From the NCBI RefSeq assembly GCF_004118325.1, contig NZ_RDFA01000003.1, positions 62,001 to 126,000 on the forward strand: 64,000 bases of DNA. Reading direction: 5' to 3'. The translations under genes and the position numbers were made by a program. A model generated the notes under the pieces. The model saw only the letters and a list, made by a program, of their open reading frames with translations, had not been told where the DNA came from and did no database searches. This document shows, in pieces, positions 1 to 8,451 of this stretch (positions are counted from its first letter, which is position 1; every line of letters begins with the position of its first letter). This DNA is from Halorientalis pallida (GTDB taxonomy: Archaea > Halobacteriota > Halobacteria > Halobacteriales > Haloarculaceae).

Positions 1-1
1 C

Positions 2-367
2 GACCGGCTCCATCGGGAGATCACCGAACAGGTGACCGCGACGATGGAGGAGGAGTGTGGTGCCGGCTTCCTCTCCTGTCGGTTCACCCACGTCTACCCG
101 GACGGTCCAGCACCCTACTACACCCTGCTGGCTCCCGCCGACGTGGGCCGGGAACTCGAACAGTGGCGCGAGATCAAGGGGACGGCCTCGGACGTGATCG
201 AGGAGTACGGCGGAACCATCACCCACCACCACGCCGTCGGCCGGACGCATCGGGAGTGGTACGAGAAGGAGTCGCCCGACGAGTTCCGCGACGCGCTGCA
301 CGCGGCCAAAGACCGTCTCGACCCCGCCGGGATCATGAACCCCGGTGCACTGCTCGAGAAGCGATGA
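2..367 (+). CDS. FAD-linked oxidase, C-terminal fragment
   Basis: This is the last 121 codons of a gene that begins before the window. The fragment has the layout of the C-terminal cap of FAD-binding oxidases of the glycolate oxidase/alkyl-DHAP synthase group. It shows a His-rich HHHAVGR segment, then WYEKE, and finally the family ending K.RLDPAGIMNPG. In relatives the His cluster lies by the flavin and the substrate carboxylate. The stop overlaps the next gene's ATG by ATGA, so the two are probably co-transcribed. The exact substrate cannot be read from the fragment. Confidence 0.85.
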   Translation, partial: DRLHREITEQVTATMEEECGAGFLSCRFTHVYPDGPAPYYTLLAPADVGRELEQWREIKGTASDVIEEYGGTITHHHAVGRTHREWYEKESPDEFRDALHAAKDRLDPAGIMNPGALLEKR

Positions 368-918
368 GCGCCCTGACCGCCGTCGTCCAGATCGGAACCG
401 CCCCGCCACTGGGCGGCGGCGTCGAACCCGCCGTCGTCGCCCACCTCTACGAGGGTGGCATCCCCCGGTTTCTCGCCTACGAGGTGACAAGCGGCGCTGA
501 TGGCGACCCGGCCGCGAGCACTGGCAGCGACGGCCCACACCTCTCCCGCATCCCCGGTGCGTACGCACCCCCGATCGAGGACGACACAGCGTATCCGCTG
601 ACCGACCTCCTGCTGGGGACCTACAGGGAGGGGTCGGCGATCACCCAGCGTCTGGACACGCTCTCGCAGAAGGCCCAGGCCAACTACGGCCGAACCTTCC
701 GGGAGATGGTCTTCGCCAGCGACGTAGAGTGGGGATCGGACGGCTACGGTCGGTTGTTCGAGGCGCGCAGTCAACTGGAGGCCCACCCCGTCGAGGCGGT
801 CGTCGCCGTCGGTTTCCTCCCCGGCGTCAGCGACGAGGTGCGACTGGCCATCGAGGAAAATCGGGACCGACTCGACGGCGCGACGCCGCGGCTGACGGCC
901 GGGCCGGAGAATCGGTGA
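364..918 (+). CDS. conserved hypothetical protein, 184 aa
   Basis: I do not recognise this protein. It starts at the ATG that overlaps the stop of the oxidase gene (ATGA), so it is translationally coupled to it. It is soluble and acidic, without signal peptide or membrane segments. The N-terminal third is rich in Gly, Ala and Pro and the C-terminal half is predicted helical (RLFEARSQLEAHPVEAVVAV). The overlap suggests an accessory role for the oxidase, but that is inference. Confidence 0.65.
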   Translation: MSALTAVVQIGTAPPLGGGVEPAVVAHLYEGGIPRFLAYEVTSGADGDPAASTGSDGPHLSRIPGAYAPPIEDDTAYPLTDLLLGTYREGSAITQRLDTLSQKAQANYGRTFREMVFASDVEWGSDGYGRLFEARSQLEAHPVEAVVAVGFLPGVSDEVRLAIEENRDRLDGATPRLTAGPENR

Positions 919-981
919 CTCCGGCGGTCCACGCTTCCACGGGGCGAGAGACTTAGGTGGGGGCGGTCCGAACGCCGGCGC

Positions 982-2262
982 ATGGACGGGCGGCTCCCGG
1001 GCGTCGACGACGGCTCGCCGGAGCAGGTGATCTGTCACGTCGACATGGACTGCTTCTACGCGGCCTGTGAACGCCTCCGCGAGCCCGCCCTCGATGACGA
1101 ACCGCTCGTGGTCGGGATGGGCTACGAGTCCGGTGAGACCCACGGCGCAGTCGCCACGGCTAGCTACGAGGCCCGCGAGTTCGGCGTCGAGAGCGCCATG
1201 CCAATCTCGCAGGCGCTGGAACTGCTCCCCCGCAAGGTCGACGCCGTCGACGACCCCGAGATCGACCCCGACGAGGCGGGTTTCTACCGCACGGTCGACC
1301 TGGACTACTACGAGTCGGTCGCCGAGGAAGTCAAGGCGATCTTGCACGACACCGCGGACACGGTGCGGGAGGTCAGCATCGACGAGGCCTACCTCGACGT
1401 GACCGAAACCGTGGACTGGGAGGCGGCCGCGGCGTTCGGCCAGGACCTCAAGGATCGGATCGAGGAGGAGGTCGGCGTCGTCGCCAGCGTCGGAGTCGCG
1501 CCGGCGATGAGCGCGGCCAAGATCGCCAGCGACCACGACAAACCCGACGGCCTCGTGATCGTCGAACCCGGCGACGTCCGGGACTTTCTGTCCCCGCTCG
1601 ACGTCGAAGAGGTCCACAACGTCGGTCCGGTCACCGCCCGCGAACTCAGGTCGATGGGCGTCGAGACGGCCGGTGACCTCGCCGACGCCGATCCGGACCG
1701 CATCGACGACCGCTTCGGCGAGCGCGGCCGCGAGATCTGGTCGTACGCCCGCGGCGAGGACGACAGGCCCGTCGAACCCGTCGGGAAACCAAAGAGCCTC
1801 TCCCGGGAGTCGGCTTTCACCGAAGCGACGGCGGACCCGGAGCGAAAGCGCGACCGCGTCCGTGCGCTGGCCGGCGACGTGGCCGAACGCGCCAGGAGCA
1901 AAGACGCGCTCTACCGAACCATCGGGATCAAGGTCGTCACGCCGCCGTTCGACGTACACACCCGGGCGGAGTCGCTCCCGGGCCCCGTCGAGGACGCCGA
2001 CCTCGTCGAAGAGGTGGCACTCGACCTGCTGACCGAGTTTCGCGACGACGACGTTCGGAAAGTGGGTGTGCGCGTCTCGAATCTCGACTTTTCGGCCGCC
2101 CAGCAGGCCAGTCTGGACGGGTTCGAGGACGCGTCGGCCGGTGACGCAGGGTCCGGTCGGCGGGAGAACCACTCCCTGGGAGCGTTCACCGACGGCGACC
2201 CGGGAGACGAGGCCGACGACGCCGACCCACAGGGACAGAGCTCGCTGGGAGAGTTCCAGTGA
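982..2262 (+). CDS. dinB: DNA polymerase IV (Y family)
   Basis: This is a Y-family translesion DNA polymerase of 426 aa. The palm motif with metal-binding Asp is near the N-terminus (CHVDMDCFYAACERL, about residues 18-32). The second acidic motif SIDEAYLDV is at about residues 133-141. The helix-hairpin-helix thumb region reads NVGPVTARELRSMGV, and a little-finger domain follows. The protein ends in QSSLGEFQ after an acidic linker, which fits a PIP-box (QxxLxxF) for binding the PCNA clamp. Length is normal for haloarchaeal Pol IV. It stands alone, with a weak AT-rich promoter (CTTAGG) about 28 bases before the ATG. Confidence 0.95.
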   Translation: MDGRLPGVDDGSPEQVICHVDMDCFYAACERLREPALDDEPLVVGMGYESGETHGAVATASYEAREFGVESAMPISQALELLPRKVDAVDDPEIDPDEAGFYRTVDLDYYESVAEEVKAILHDTADTVREVSIDEAYLDVTETVDWEAAAAFGQDLKDRIEEEVGVVASVGVAPAMSAAKIASDHDKPDGLVIVEPGDVRDFLSPLDVEEVHNVGPVTARELRSMGVETAGDLADADPDRIDDRFGERGREIWSYARGEDDRPVEPVGKPKSLSRESAFTEATADPERKRDRVRALAGDVAERARSKDALYRTIGIKVVTPPFDVHTRAESLPGPVEDADLVEEVALDLLTEFRDDDVRKVGVRVSNLDFSAAQQASLDGFEDASAGDAGSGRRENHSLGAFTDGDPGDEADDADPQGQSSLGEFQ

Positions 2263-2339
2263 CGGCTTTCCGGGACGGCCGACCCGACGATCATAGAGAG
2301 ACCGCACATTGTATTACCCGCGGACGCCAGCGTCGAACC

Positions 2340-2957
2340 ATGGACCCCGAGGACGTTCGCCAGGACTGGGCCGACCGTTCCGGCCGTTTCTCGCCCACTT
2401 ACTACGCCCAGATCGGCCCGAACGAGGTGAGCGAGACCGTCGGCGAGATCGTCGACCACTACGCCGTCGAGGACGCGACGATCCTGGAAGTCGGCTGTGG
2501 GTGCGGCCGGCACCTCGAACACCTCCGTCGGCAGGGCTTCGAGAACCTCACCGGGATCGACATCAACCCGGCCGCCTTCGAGGTCATGGGCGACCACTAT
2601 CCCGAACTGGTCGAAACTGGGACCTTCCTCGACGGCGCCCTGGAAGACCACCTGCCCGAGATGACGGACGACGCGTTCGACGTGATCTACACCGTGGAGA
2701 CGCTCCAGCACGTCCACCCCGACGATCGGTGGGTGTTCGACGAGTTCCAGCGGCTCACGACCGACCTGCTCGTGACCGCCGAAAACGAGGGCAACGGCCC
2801 GAACCGCGGACAGGGCGAGACGGACGTGAGCTACGTCGACGACGAGTTCCCGCTCTACCACCGCGACTGGAAACAGGTGTTCTCCGACCGGGGCTTCGCC
2901 CAGTTGCTCCGCGAGCCGACGGATCGAGACACGATTCGGGTCTTCCGGGTACTCTGA
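2340..2957 (+). CDS. class I SAM-dependent methyltransferase
   Basis: This is a 205-aa Rossmann-fold methyltransferase. Motif I is ILEVGCGCGRHLEHL (about residues 48-62), followed by the acidic GIDINPAAFEVM and the post-motif DVIYTVETLQHVHPDD. The ATG at 2340 is chosen over longer forms because a TATA-like GTATTAC lies about 30 bases upstream, which fits a nearly leaderless mRNA. The substrate is unknown. The VETLQHVHPDDRWVFDEFQRL stretch resembles small-molecule methyltransferases of the Methyltransf_11/25 type. Confidence 0.88.
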   Translation: MDPEDVRQDWADRSGRFSPTYYAQIGPNEVSETVGEIVDHYAVEDATILEVGCGCGRHLEHLRRQGFENLTGIDINPAAFEVMGDHYPELVETGTFLDGALEDHLPEMTDDAFDVIYTVETLQHVHPDDRWVFDEFQRLTTDLLVTAENEGNGPNRGQGETDVSYVDDEFPLYHRDWKQVFSDRGFAQLLREPTDRDTIRVFRVL

Positions 2958-2969
2958 ACTGCCAGCCGT

Positions 2970-3353
2970 TCAGTCCAGTCCGCTCTCCAGGTTTTCGAGG
3001 AGTTTCCCGACGAACAGCCCCATGCGCGGCGAGAGGTCGGCCTCCTCGTCGGTCCCGGTGTCACCGGCTCCCTCCCCAGTGGTGGGTGGTTCCGACGGGT
3101 GCGTTCGAAGCATCTCCACGAACGACTCACCGTGAGTCATCGCCTCCATCATGTCCACCACGTCGACGATCATACCCTCGTCTGAGGTGTCGAGGTCGTC
3201 GTAGTACTCCTTCTCCCAGTCGGAGTACTCGATGGTCCAGGCGTGTCCGCCCACGGCGTCGATGATCCGATCGAGCGCGCCGACCTCCAGACGGCCGTTC
3301 CCGGTCTCGACGTAGACGGTGCCGTCGTCCACGGTGGTCTCGTGACGGCGCAT
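2970..3353 (-). CDS. conserved haloarchaeal hypothetical protein, 127 aa
   Basis: I do not recognise a function. It is a soluble acidic protein. An N-terminal beta-rich part (DGTVYVETGNGRLEVGALDRI) is followed by a helical centre with DMMEAMTHGESFVEML, a Pro/Gly/Thr/Glu-rich linker, and a short C-terminal helix MGLFVGKLLENLESGL. It converges on the methyltransferase gene with a 12-base gap. Codon use matches its neighbours, and the reading frame is supported by its acidic composition. Confidence 0.65.
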   Translation of the reverse strand: MRRHETTVDDGTVYVETGNGRLEVGALDRIIDAVGGHAWTIEYSDWEKEYYDDLDTSDEGMIVDVVDMMEAMTHGESFVEMLRTHPSEPPTTGEGAGDTGTDEEADLSPRMGLFVGKLLENLESGLD

Positions 3354-3487
3354 TGTGAACGGTCTCGGTAGGTGTCGTCTTCACATCGCTCGGTAATATG
3401 GGTTCGGCCAGTATCGCCGGTGCAACTCGCGTCTGACGGCTGGCTGACGGATGATTATGTCGCCGGAGTCAGATTGTCCGACAAACG

Positions 3488-5368
3488 ATGGGAGACGAGA
3501 AAGAGAGTATTACTGTTGCCGAGTCGAGCGACGGCCCACCGACCGGCACCACGCCGGACCGGTCGGTCGACCTCCCGGTCGTCGAGATCCTGACCGGACG
3601 TGGGTTCGTCACCGGCAAGAGTGGTAGCGGGAAGTCGAACACGGCCAGCGTCATCGCGGAGAACCTGCTGGACGCCGGCTTCGGGATCCTCATCGTCGAC
3701 ATCGACGGCGAGTACTACGGCCTGAAAGAGGAGTACGAGATCCTCCACGTCGGGGCCGACGAGGAGTGTGATATCCAGGTGACGACCGAACACGCCGGCA
3801 AGATCGCGTCGCTGGCGCTGGAACAGAACGTCCCCATCATCCTCGACGTGTCCTCGTTCCTCGACGAGGACGAGGCCGAGACCCTGCTGACGGAGGTCTC
3901 GAAACAGCTGTTCGCCAAGGAGAAGAAGCTGAAACAGCCGTTCCTGATGCTCGTCGAAGAGGTTCACGAGTGGATCCCCGAGAAGGGCTCGGTCACCGAG
4001 GCCGGGAAGATGCTCATCAAGATCGGCAAGCGGGGCCGGAAGCACGGTCTCGGCATGGTCGGGATCAGCCAGCGGCCGGCGGACGTGAAGAAGGACTTCA
4101 TCACGCAGTGTGACTGGCTCGTCTGGCACCGCCTGACCTGGAACAACGACACGAAGGTCGTCAGCCGCATCCTGGGTAGCGAGTACGCCGAGGCCGTCGA
4201 GGACCTGGACGACGGCGAGGCGTTCATGATGAACGACTGGACCGAGCGCGTCCAGCGCGTCCAGTTCCACCGCAAGAAGACCTTCGACGCCGGCGCGACC
4301 CCCGGACTGGAGGACGTGGACCGACCCGACCTCAAGTCCGTCAGTTCGGACCTGGTCTCGGAGCTGGAGGAGATCAGCGAGGAGAAACAGCGCACCGAGG
4401 ACCGTATCCAGGAACTCCGGCAGGAACTGAACGAGAAGAACTCCCGGATCGCGGAACTGGAGAAGGAGTTACAGGACGCCCGCGACATGTCGCGGATGGC
4501 CGACCAGTTCGTCGACGCCCTGCTGGACACCGTCAAGGGCGTCAACCCCGGCCGCACCGAACAGGAGCGGATGCGCGAGCAACGGCAACTGGCGACCGGC
4601 GAGCCCTCGGTCGACGACGCGACCGACGGAGCCACCGGGGATGCCACCGCTGCCGGCGATCAATCGGGTGACACGGCCGACGACGCGGACCCCGACCGTC
4701 AGCCGATGCCGGACTTCGACGACGCGGCCGGGGTCGGCGGGGACGACACTGCGGCGACCGACGGCGACGGCACGGCGACGACCGACGGTGGCGCGACGGC
4801 AGAGCCCAGCGGCGACAGCGGCCCCGAGTCGGACCCCGCCACGGCCGCCGCGTCGTTCTTCGAGGGACCACCCGGTGAGAGCGCCGGTGCGGACGCGGCC
4901 GTCACCCGGAACGGCGAGGGCGACGACGCCGACGACGGCGACGTTGCGGCGGCGATGGCCGCCGTCGGGGACGACGCGATGATCGACGGCGAGTCCGGCG
5001 AGGCCGTCGCGATAGACGCCGACCCCTGGCCCGGCGAGGTACCGCCGGCTGGCGAGGAACTCGTCGAGCAGTTGCGGCAGGCCATCGACGCCATGCCGCC
5101 GAAGACGCGGGGAATGTTGCGCTACTACCGGAAGGAGGGGCCCGCCAAACCCCTCGACGCACACTTCGCCGGGGGTGGCGACGGCGACCGCACCAGCGCG
5201 TACGCCCACAACCGCACCCTCCGGACCCACGGCTACATCGAACACGTGGGCCGTGGCTACTACGGATACAGACTCTCCGACCTCGTCGAAGAGGAGTCTC
5301 CCGGCGAACCGGACACCGACGAACTCGACGTGCTAGTGTCTGCGATCGAGGAAACGTTCGTGAAGTGA
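3488..5368 (+). CDS. HerA/FtsK-like ATPase with C-terminal winged helix
   Basis: This 626-aa P-loop protein resembles the HerA/DUF87 group of hexameric translocases. Walker A is GKSGSGKS at residues 43-50 and Walker B is FLMLVEEVHE at about 152-161. It also has the family phrase GFGILIVDIDGEYYGL and a GISQRPADVKK region (sensor-like). Residues about 287-342 form a charged coiled coil. Residues about 350-530 are a low-complexity acidic Gly/Ala/Asp/Thr linker. The last ~90 residues (MPPKTRGMLRYYRKEGPAKPL onward) look like a winged helix. No nurA, mre11 or rad50 lies beside it, so a role in end resection is not supported by context. Confidence 0.85.
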   Translation: MGDEKESITVAESSDGPPTGTTPDRSVDLPVVEILTGRGFVTGKSGSGKSNTASVIAENLLDAGFGILIVDIDGEYYGLKEEYEILHVGADEECDIQVTTEHAGKIASLALEQNVPIILDVSSFLDEDEAETLLTEVSKQLFAKEKKLKQPFLMLVEEVHEWIPEKGSVTEAGKMLIKIGKRGRKHGLGMVGISQRPADVKKDFITQCDWLVWHRLTWNNDTKVVSRILGSEYAEAVEDLDDGEAFMMNDWTERVQRVQFHRKKTFDAGATPGLEDVDRPDLKSVSSDLVSELEEISEEKQRTEDRIQELRQELNEKNSRIAELEKELQDARDMSRMADQFVDALLDTVKGVNPGRTEQERMREQRQLATGEPSVDDATDGATGDATAAGDQSGDTADDADPDRQPMPDFDDAAGVGGDDTAATDGDGTATTDGGATAEPSGDSGPESDPATAAASFFEGPPGESAGADAAVTRNGEGDDADDGDVAAAMAAVGDDAMIDGESGEAVAIDADPWPGEVPPAGEELVEQLRQAIDAMPPKTRGMLRYYRKEGPAKPLDAHFAGGGDGDRTSAYAHNRTLRTHGYIEHVGRGYYGYRLSDLVEEESPGEPDTDELDVLVSAIEETFVK

Positions 5369-5384
5369 CTGCGGTCGTCGGCGT

Positions 5385-6095
5385 CTACGCTTTCTCCAGC
5401 GCGGCCCGATAGTAGTAGGCGTCGTGTGGCCGCCGCACGTCGGCGACGTGCCAGTCGGTCCCAGTGGTCGCCTCACGGAGTCGGTCGGGACTCACGAGCC
5501 GAAAGAGCAGTGTCGGGTCCAGCCTCCCGCCGTACTCGTAGGTGACGACGCGGAACGCGAGGCCGGGCGTGGGATCGGCCCGGAATCCGAGCATGTCCGC
5601 GGCACCCTCGTAGGTGGGGTCGTACCCGTCGACGACCACCGTCCCGTCGGCCGTCGTGACGTGGGCGAGATCCGCCAGCAGCGAGCGCAGGCCCTGCATC
5701 GACTTCGATAGCCCGAGTTGCGTGCCGATACAGAGCACCGACCGGAAGCGGTCGCGCTCGAACTGCTCTGGAAGGGCGAACATGTCGCCTCGTCGCGCGT
5801 CGGCGACACCGCGCTCGTCCATCAGCGTCACGAGCGCCGGGTCGACGTCCAGCGCGACCGTCTCGAACCGGTCCCGAAAGTGGAGGGCGTCGCGGCCGGC
5901 CCCGGCACCGAGGTCCAGGAGAGGGCCGTCGAGCCACGACCGAACCCAGTCCGCGGCCGGTTCGTCCGGAAACCCACCGAAGTAGAAGTCCTCGACTGGA
6001 TGAACCTTGCTCGCCTCGCCGTCGCGCTGGCGGAGCGGCGTCTCGCGCTCGCCACGGTGATGGTCCAGCAGGGCCTGTCCGAAGGCACTGGTCAT
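5385..6095 (-). CDS. SAM-dependent methyltransferase
   Basis: This is a 236-aa class I methyltransferase. The SAM motif is LLDLGAGAGRDALHFRD at about residues 55-71, followed by VALDVDPALVTLMDE and later RSVLCIGTQLGLS. The ATG at 6095 is preceded by an AT-rich CCATTAGTC about 26 bases upstream, which fits a leaderless transcript. The 80-codon upstream extension of the frame is Arg-rich and not coding-like. It converges with the HerA-like gene (16-base gap). Substrate unknown; the middle region VVVDGYDPTYEGAADMLGF suggests a small-molecule or lipid methyltransferase at best. Confidence 0.82.
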   Translation of the reverse strand: MTSAFGQALLDHHRGERETPLRQRDGEASKVHPVEDFYFGGFPDEPAADWVRSWLDGPLLDLGAGAGRDALHFRDRFETVALDVDPALVTLMDERGVADARRGDMFALPEQFERDRFRSVLCIGTQLGLSKSMQGLRSLLADLAHVTTADGTVVVDGYDPTYEGAADMLGFRADPTPGLAFRVVTYEYGGRLDPTLLFRLVSPDRLREATTGTDWHVADVRRPHDAYYYRAALEKA

Positions 6096-6125
6096 GGCAG
6101 TGGGTCGAGGCGGGCCGACTAATGG

Positions 6126-6323
6126 ATGGGGATTTTCCCCGGTCGGGTCGTCCGATGCTCGCCACGCCCGGACGTCGGCGTCGTGGACGGGACCGTGACG
6201 GCGGCCACAGAAACACTTGTCGAGACCAACGCACTGGTCGCGGGTTACTGCCGCGGGTCGGGCGTAACGGTCACACTCGACGACGGTCCGACTATCGAGT
6301 CGACGACGTGGGTCTGTGACTGA
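6126..6323 (+). CDS. possible small protein, up to 65 aa
   Basis: This is a weak candidate. From an internal GTG at 6183 the frame has haloarchaeal codon bias and an acidic sequence (VTVTLDDGPTIESTTWVCD at the end), which suggests a 46-aa protein. The region before the GTG is not convincing. It lies between the methyltransferase and the condensation-domain gene and converges with the latter at a 5-base gap. No known domain is seen. A small palindrome GGGGA-TTT-TCCCC (6128-6140) lies at the start of the longer form. Confidence 0.35.
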   Translation: MGIFPGRVVRCSPRPDVGVVDGTVTAATETLVETNALVAGYCRGSGVTVTLDDGPTIESTTWVCD

Positions 6324-6328
6324 ACACC

Positions 6329-7645
6329 TCACCCCACGACCGCTTCGAGACAGTCGAGGTACCGGTCAGTGAAGGCCGCCGCGGCGTCGGCGTCGAACGT
6401 GCGCCGCCAGTAGCGACCGGTGACGTGGATCGCCCCGCCGACGGTAGCGACGCCGATCCCTACCGGGGCCAGCGTGAACGACGGCGGCGAGAACCAGAGC
6501 GTCGGGTCGTCGTCGGGGGTGAATCCCGGCCGCGGGGCGGGTATCCGGCCGAGGTTCGACAGCACTGCGGTGTCGACGAACCGGCGACCCAGTCCGTTCA
6601 GTAACTCCGGGACCCACTCTTTCAGGCCGACGGGTGTTCCGGACGGGACACGTTTGGCCACCTCGTGGGGGATCGTCGCCCGGTCGCGGTCTTTGATCCG
6701 ACGGGTCTGCTCGACGACGGTCCGCAGGGTCGTCCCCGGGTCCCGTCGGTCCCGCCGTCGGGTACTGATGCTGGCGATGGCCGTGAACATCCCGACCACG
6801 TCGTAGAACCACTCCCTGGGGCGCAGGTTCAGTGGCATCATCACGCTGATCCGTCCGGCTGGCTCCCCGTGATCCCGATTCCAGGCCTCGATACAGCGGT
6901 GAAGCGCCGCCAGCATCGCGTCGTTGACCGTCGCCCTCTCCGAGCGCTCTCCCAGCACCCGTTCGGTCAGGGCGGCGTCGAGGCGTCGCCGTTCGAAGAG
7001 CCACCCCTCGGCCTCGACGCCGCCGTTTCCGGCGATCCGGGCCGGTTCCCTGAGCGTGGTCCCGAGGGAGCAGAGTGCATCGCTCAGCAGTTCCAGGGTG
7101 GTACGTGGACTGGTCGGACCGGCGTCACCGACCGCGGCCCGGGCCGTCCCGAGGGCCACCGGTTCGACGTCGGGGGCTTCACCGCGGTACGCGCGACAGA
7201 GCGAGCGAACGAACTGTGCGCCACCCACACCGTCGGCGGCGACGTGGTTCGAGCAGATCAGCACGCGGTCGCCGTCGTCGCGCCCCTCGCCGCGGCCGAC
7301 GAGTACTCTGAACGGCAACTCCTCGGGCGGATCGAACCGCTCGCGGTAGAACGCGGACGTTTCGCTCGCCGTCAGGTCGTCCACCACGGTGACGGTCTCC
7401 GGCGGGAGGTCCGCGATGGCGTCGGGGATGGCCCAGTGACAGCGACGGTCCGTCTCGTCGTGCGGTCGCTTGCGAGCCCGCGCGAGCGGGTGAGCGTTAC
7501 AGGCCGCGATGACGGCCGCCCGGAGACGGTCGGCGTCGATCCGCGCCGTCGTCTCGACCTCGAACTGGACGTTCCAGGGTCCGTGCATGCGCTCGATGTA
7601 GAAGATCGCTTCTTCCAGCGGCGTGAACGGAACCGTCTCGGTCAT
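6329..7645 (-). CDS. condensation-domain / WS-DGAT-like acyltransferase
   Basis: This 438-aa protein resembles the chloramphenicol-acetyltransferase-like fold of NRPS condensation domains and PapA/WS-DGAT acyltransferases. The active-site HHxxxDG motif appears as NHVAADGVGG (first His replaced by Asn, catalytic second His kept) at about residue 149. A structural region near the C-terminus reads LSNLGRIPAPRPGFTPDD. The ATG at 7645 is preferred because an AAATAAAT promoter box lies at 7686-7693, upstream of it but overlapping the longer form's start at 7684. No NRPS or acyl-carrier gene is nearby, so it probably acts alone on an acyl-CoA or lipid. Confidence 0.75.
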   Translation of the reverse strand: MTETVPFTPLEEAIFYIERMHGPWNVQFEVETTARIDADRLRAAVIAACNAHPLARARKRPHDETDRRCHWAIPDAIADLPPETVTVVDDLTASETSAFYRERFDPPEELPFRVLVGRGEGRDDGDRVLICSNHVAADGVGGAQFVRSLCRAYRGEAPDVEPVALGTARAAVGDAGPTSPRTTLELLSDALCSLGTTLREPARIAGNGGVEAEGWLFERRRLDAALTERVLGERSERATVNDAMLAALHRCIEAWNRDHGEPAGRISVMMPLNLRPREWFYDVVGMFTAIASISTRRRDRRDPGTTLRTVVEQTRRIKDRDRATIPHEVAKRVPSGTPVGLKEWVPELLNGLGRRFVDTAVLSNLGRIPAPRPGFTPDDDPTLWFSPPSFTLAPVGIGVATVGGAIHVTGRYWRRTFDADAAAAFTDRYLDCLEAVVG

Positions 7646-7720
7646 CGGTGACTCGTCACTGTCACTCCATCGGGCTCCGGTCATGATTTATTTGCGGCTT
7701 CACGACGGACCGTCCGCGCG

Positions 7721-8302
7721 TTACTCACCGGTCCTGGGCCCGACGAGCCACGGCGTCTCCGCGAGCGCGCCGGCGATCCAGCCCCCGAGGTGGTGATCGG
7801 TGATCCGGACGTAGAGGAAACTCTCGGTCAGAAAGCCCCAGGTGTACAACGTCAGGGCGATTACGGCGAACGCACCGCCCAGGATCGCCCTCACTGGGTC
7901 GGCGTCGACCCGTCCGGTCACGACCGCCACGGCGCGGACGAACGTCGCCGCGATCATCCCGGCGACCGCGAGGCTGCTCCCGACCCCGTACGTGGAGTAG
8001 AGTACCGGGAACAGGATCGAGACGGGGACGTGGGTCGCCTGGATCGCGCCCAGGACGTGCTCGTCACTCGTCAGAGCCGTCAACACCCCGTCGAACGGCA
8101 GGAACAGGGCCATGTTCCCCAGGTAGTGGCCCAGTCCCTCGTGCACGAACAGGCTCACCACGTGGGCGTTGGCGAAATCGACGAGCGAGACGAGCGGCCC
8201 CCAGACGCCGACGGCGGGAATCCGGACCCGCTGGATACCCGCGAGGGTAGAGACGCCGGCGACGACGAAGACGGTCAGAACGTCACCGGCTGGTAGCCCC
8301 AG
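7721..8302 (-). CDS. rhomboid-like membrane protein, start unclear
   Basis: The frame encodes a multi-pass membrane protein with rhomboid landmarks. These are the TM2-type motif HEGLGHYLGNMALFL (H....H...N), a Gly/Ser segment STYGVGSSLAVAGM where rhomboids carry their catalytic GxSx, and a final HHLGGWIAGAL. A first membrane segment (VLTVFVVAGVSTLAGI) is encoded upstream of the only usual start, a GTG at 8161. The open frame runs up to a TGA at 8345-8347 without ATG, GTG or TTG. I place a tentative CTG start at 8302. A decayed start, a frameshift or a sequence error is possible. Protease activity is not certain because GVGSS replaces the usual G.SG. Confidence 0.6.
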   Translation of the reverse strand: MGLPAGDVLTVFVVAGVSTLAGIQRVRIPAVGVWGPLVSLVDFANAHVVSLFVHEGLGHYLGNMALFLPFDGVLTALTSDEHVLGAIQATHVPVSILFPVLYSTYGVGSSLAVAGMIAATFVRAVAVVTGRVDADPVRAILGGAFAVIALTLYTWGFLTESFLYVRITDHHLGGWIAGALAETPWLVGPRTGE

Positions 8303-8451
8303 ACCGTCGGGTCCGTCGCCGCCGTCCCCGCTTGCGCACGTCCATCAGGTTCCGACGAACGGTGTCCCCACGACCGCGATCCGAGCCGTCGGTCACGGTC
8401 GCTGACACTCACAGCGGGCGCAAAAGTGTTGCTGGATCGAACGGGTCCGGC

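Noticed and set aside
118-2307. Long minus-strand frame opposite DNA polymerase IV
   Set aside because: It is the mirror of a strongly coding plus-strand gene in GC-rich DNA; the translation shows no motif and has atypical Arg/Gly/Val composition.
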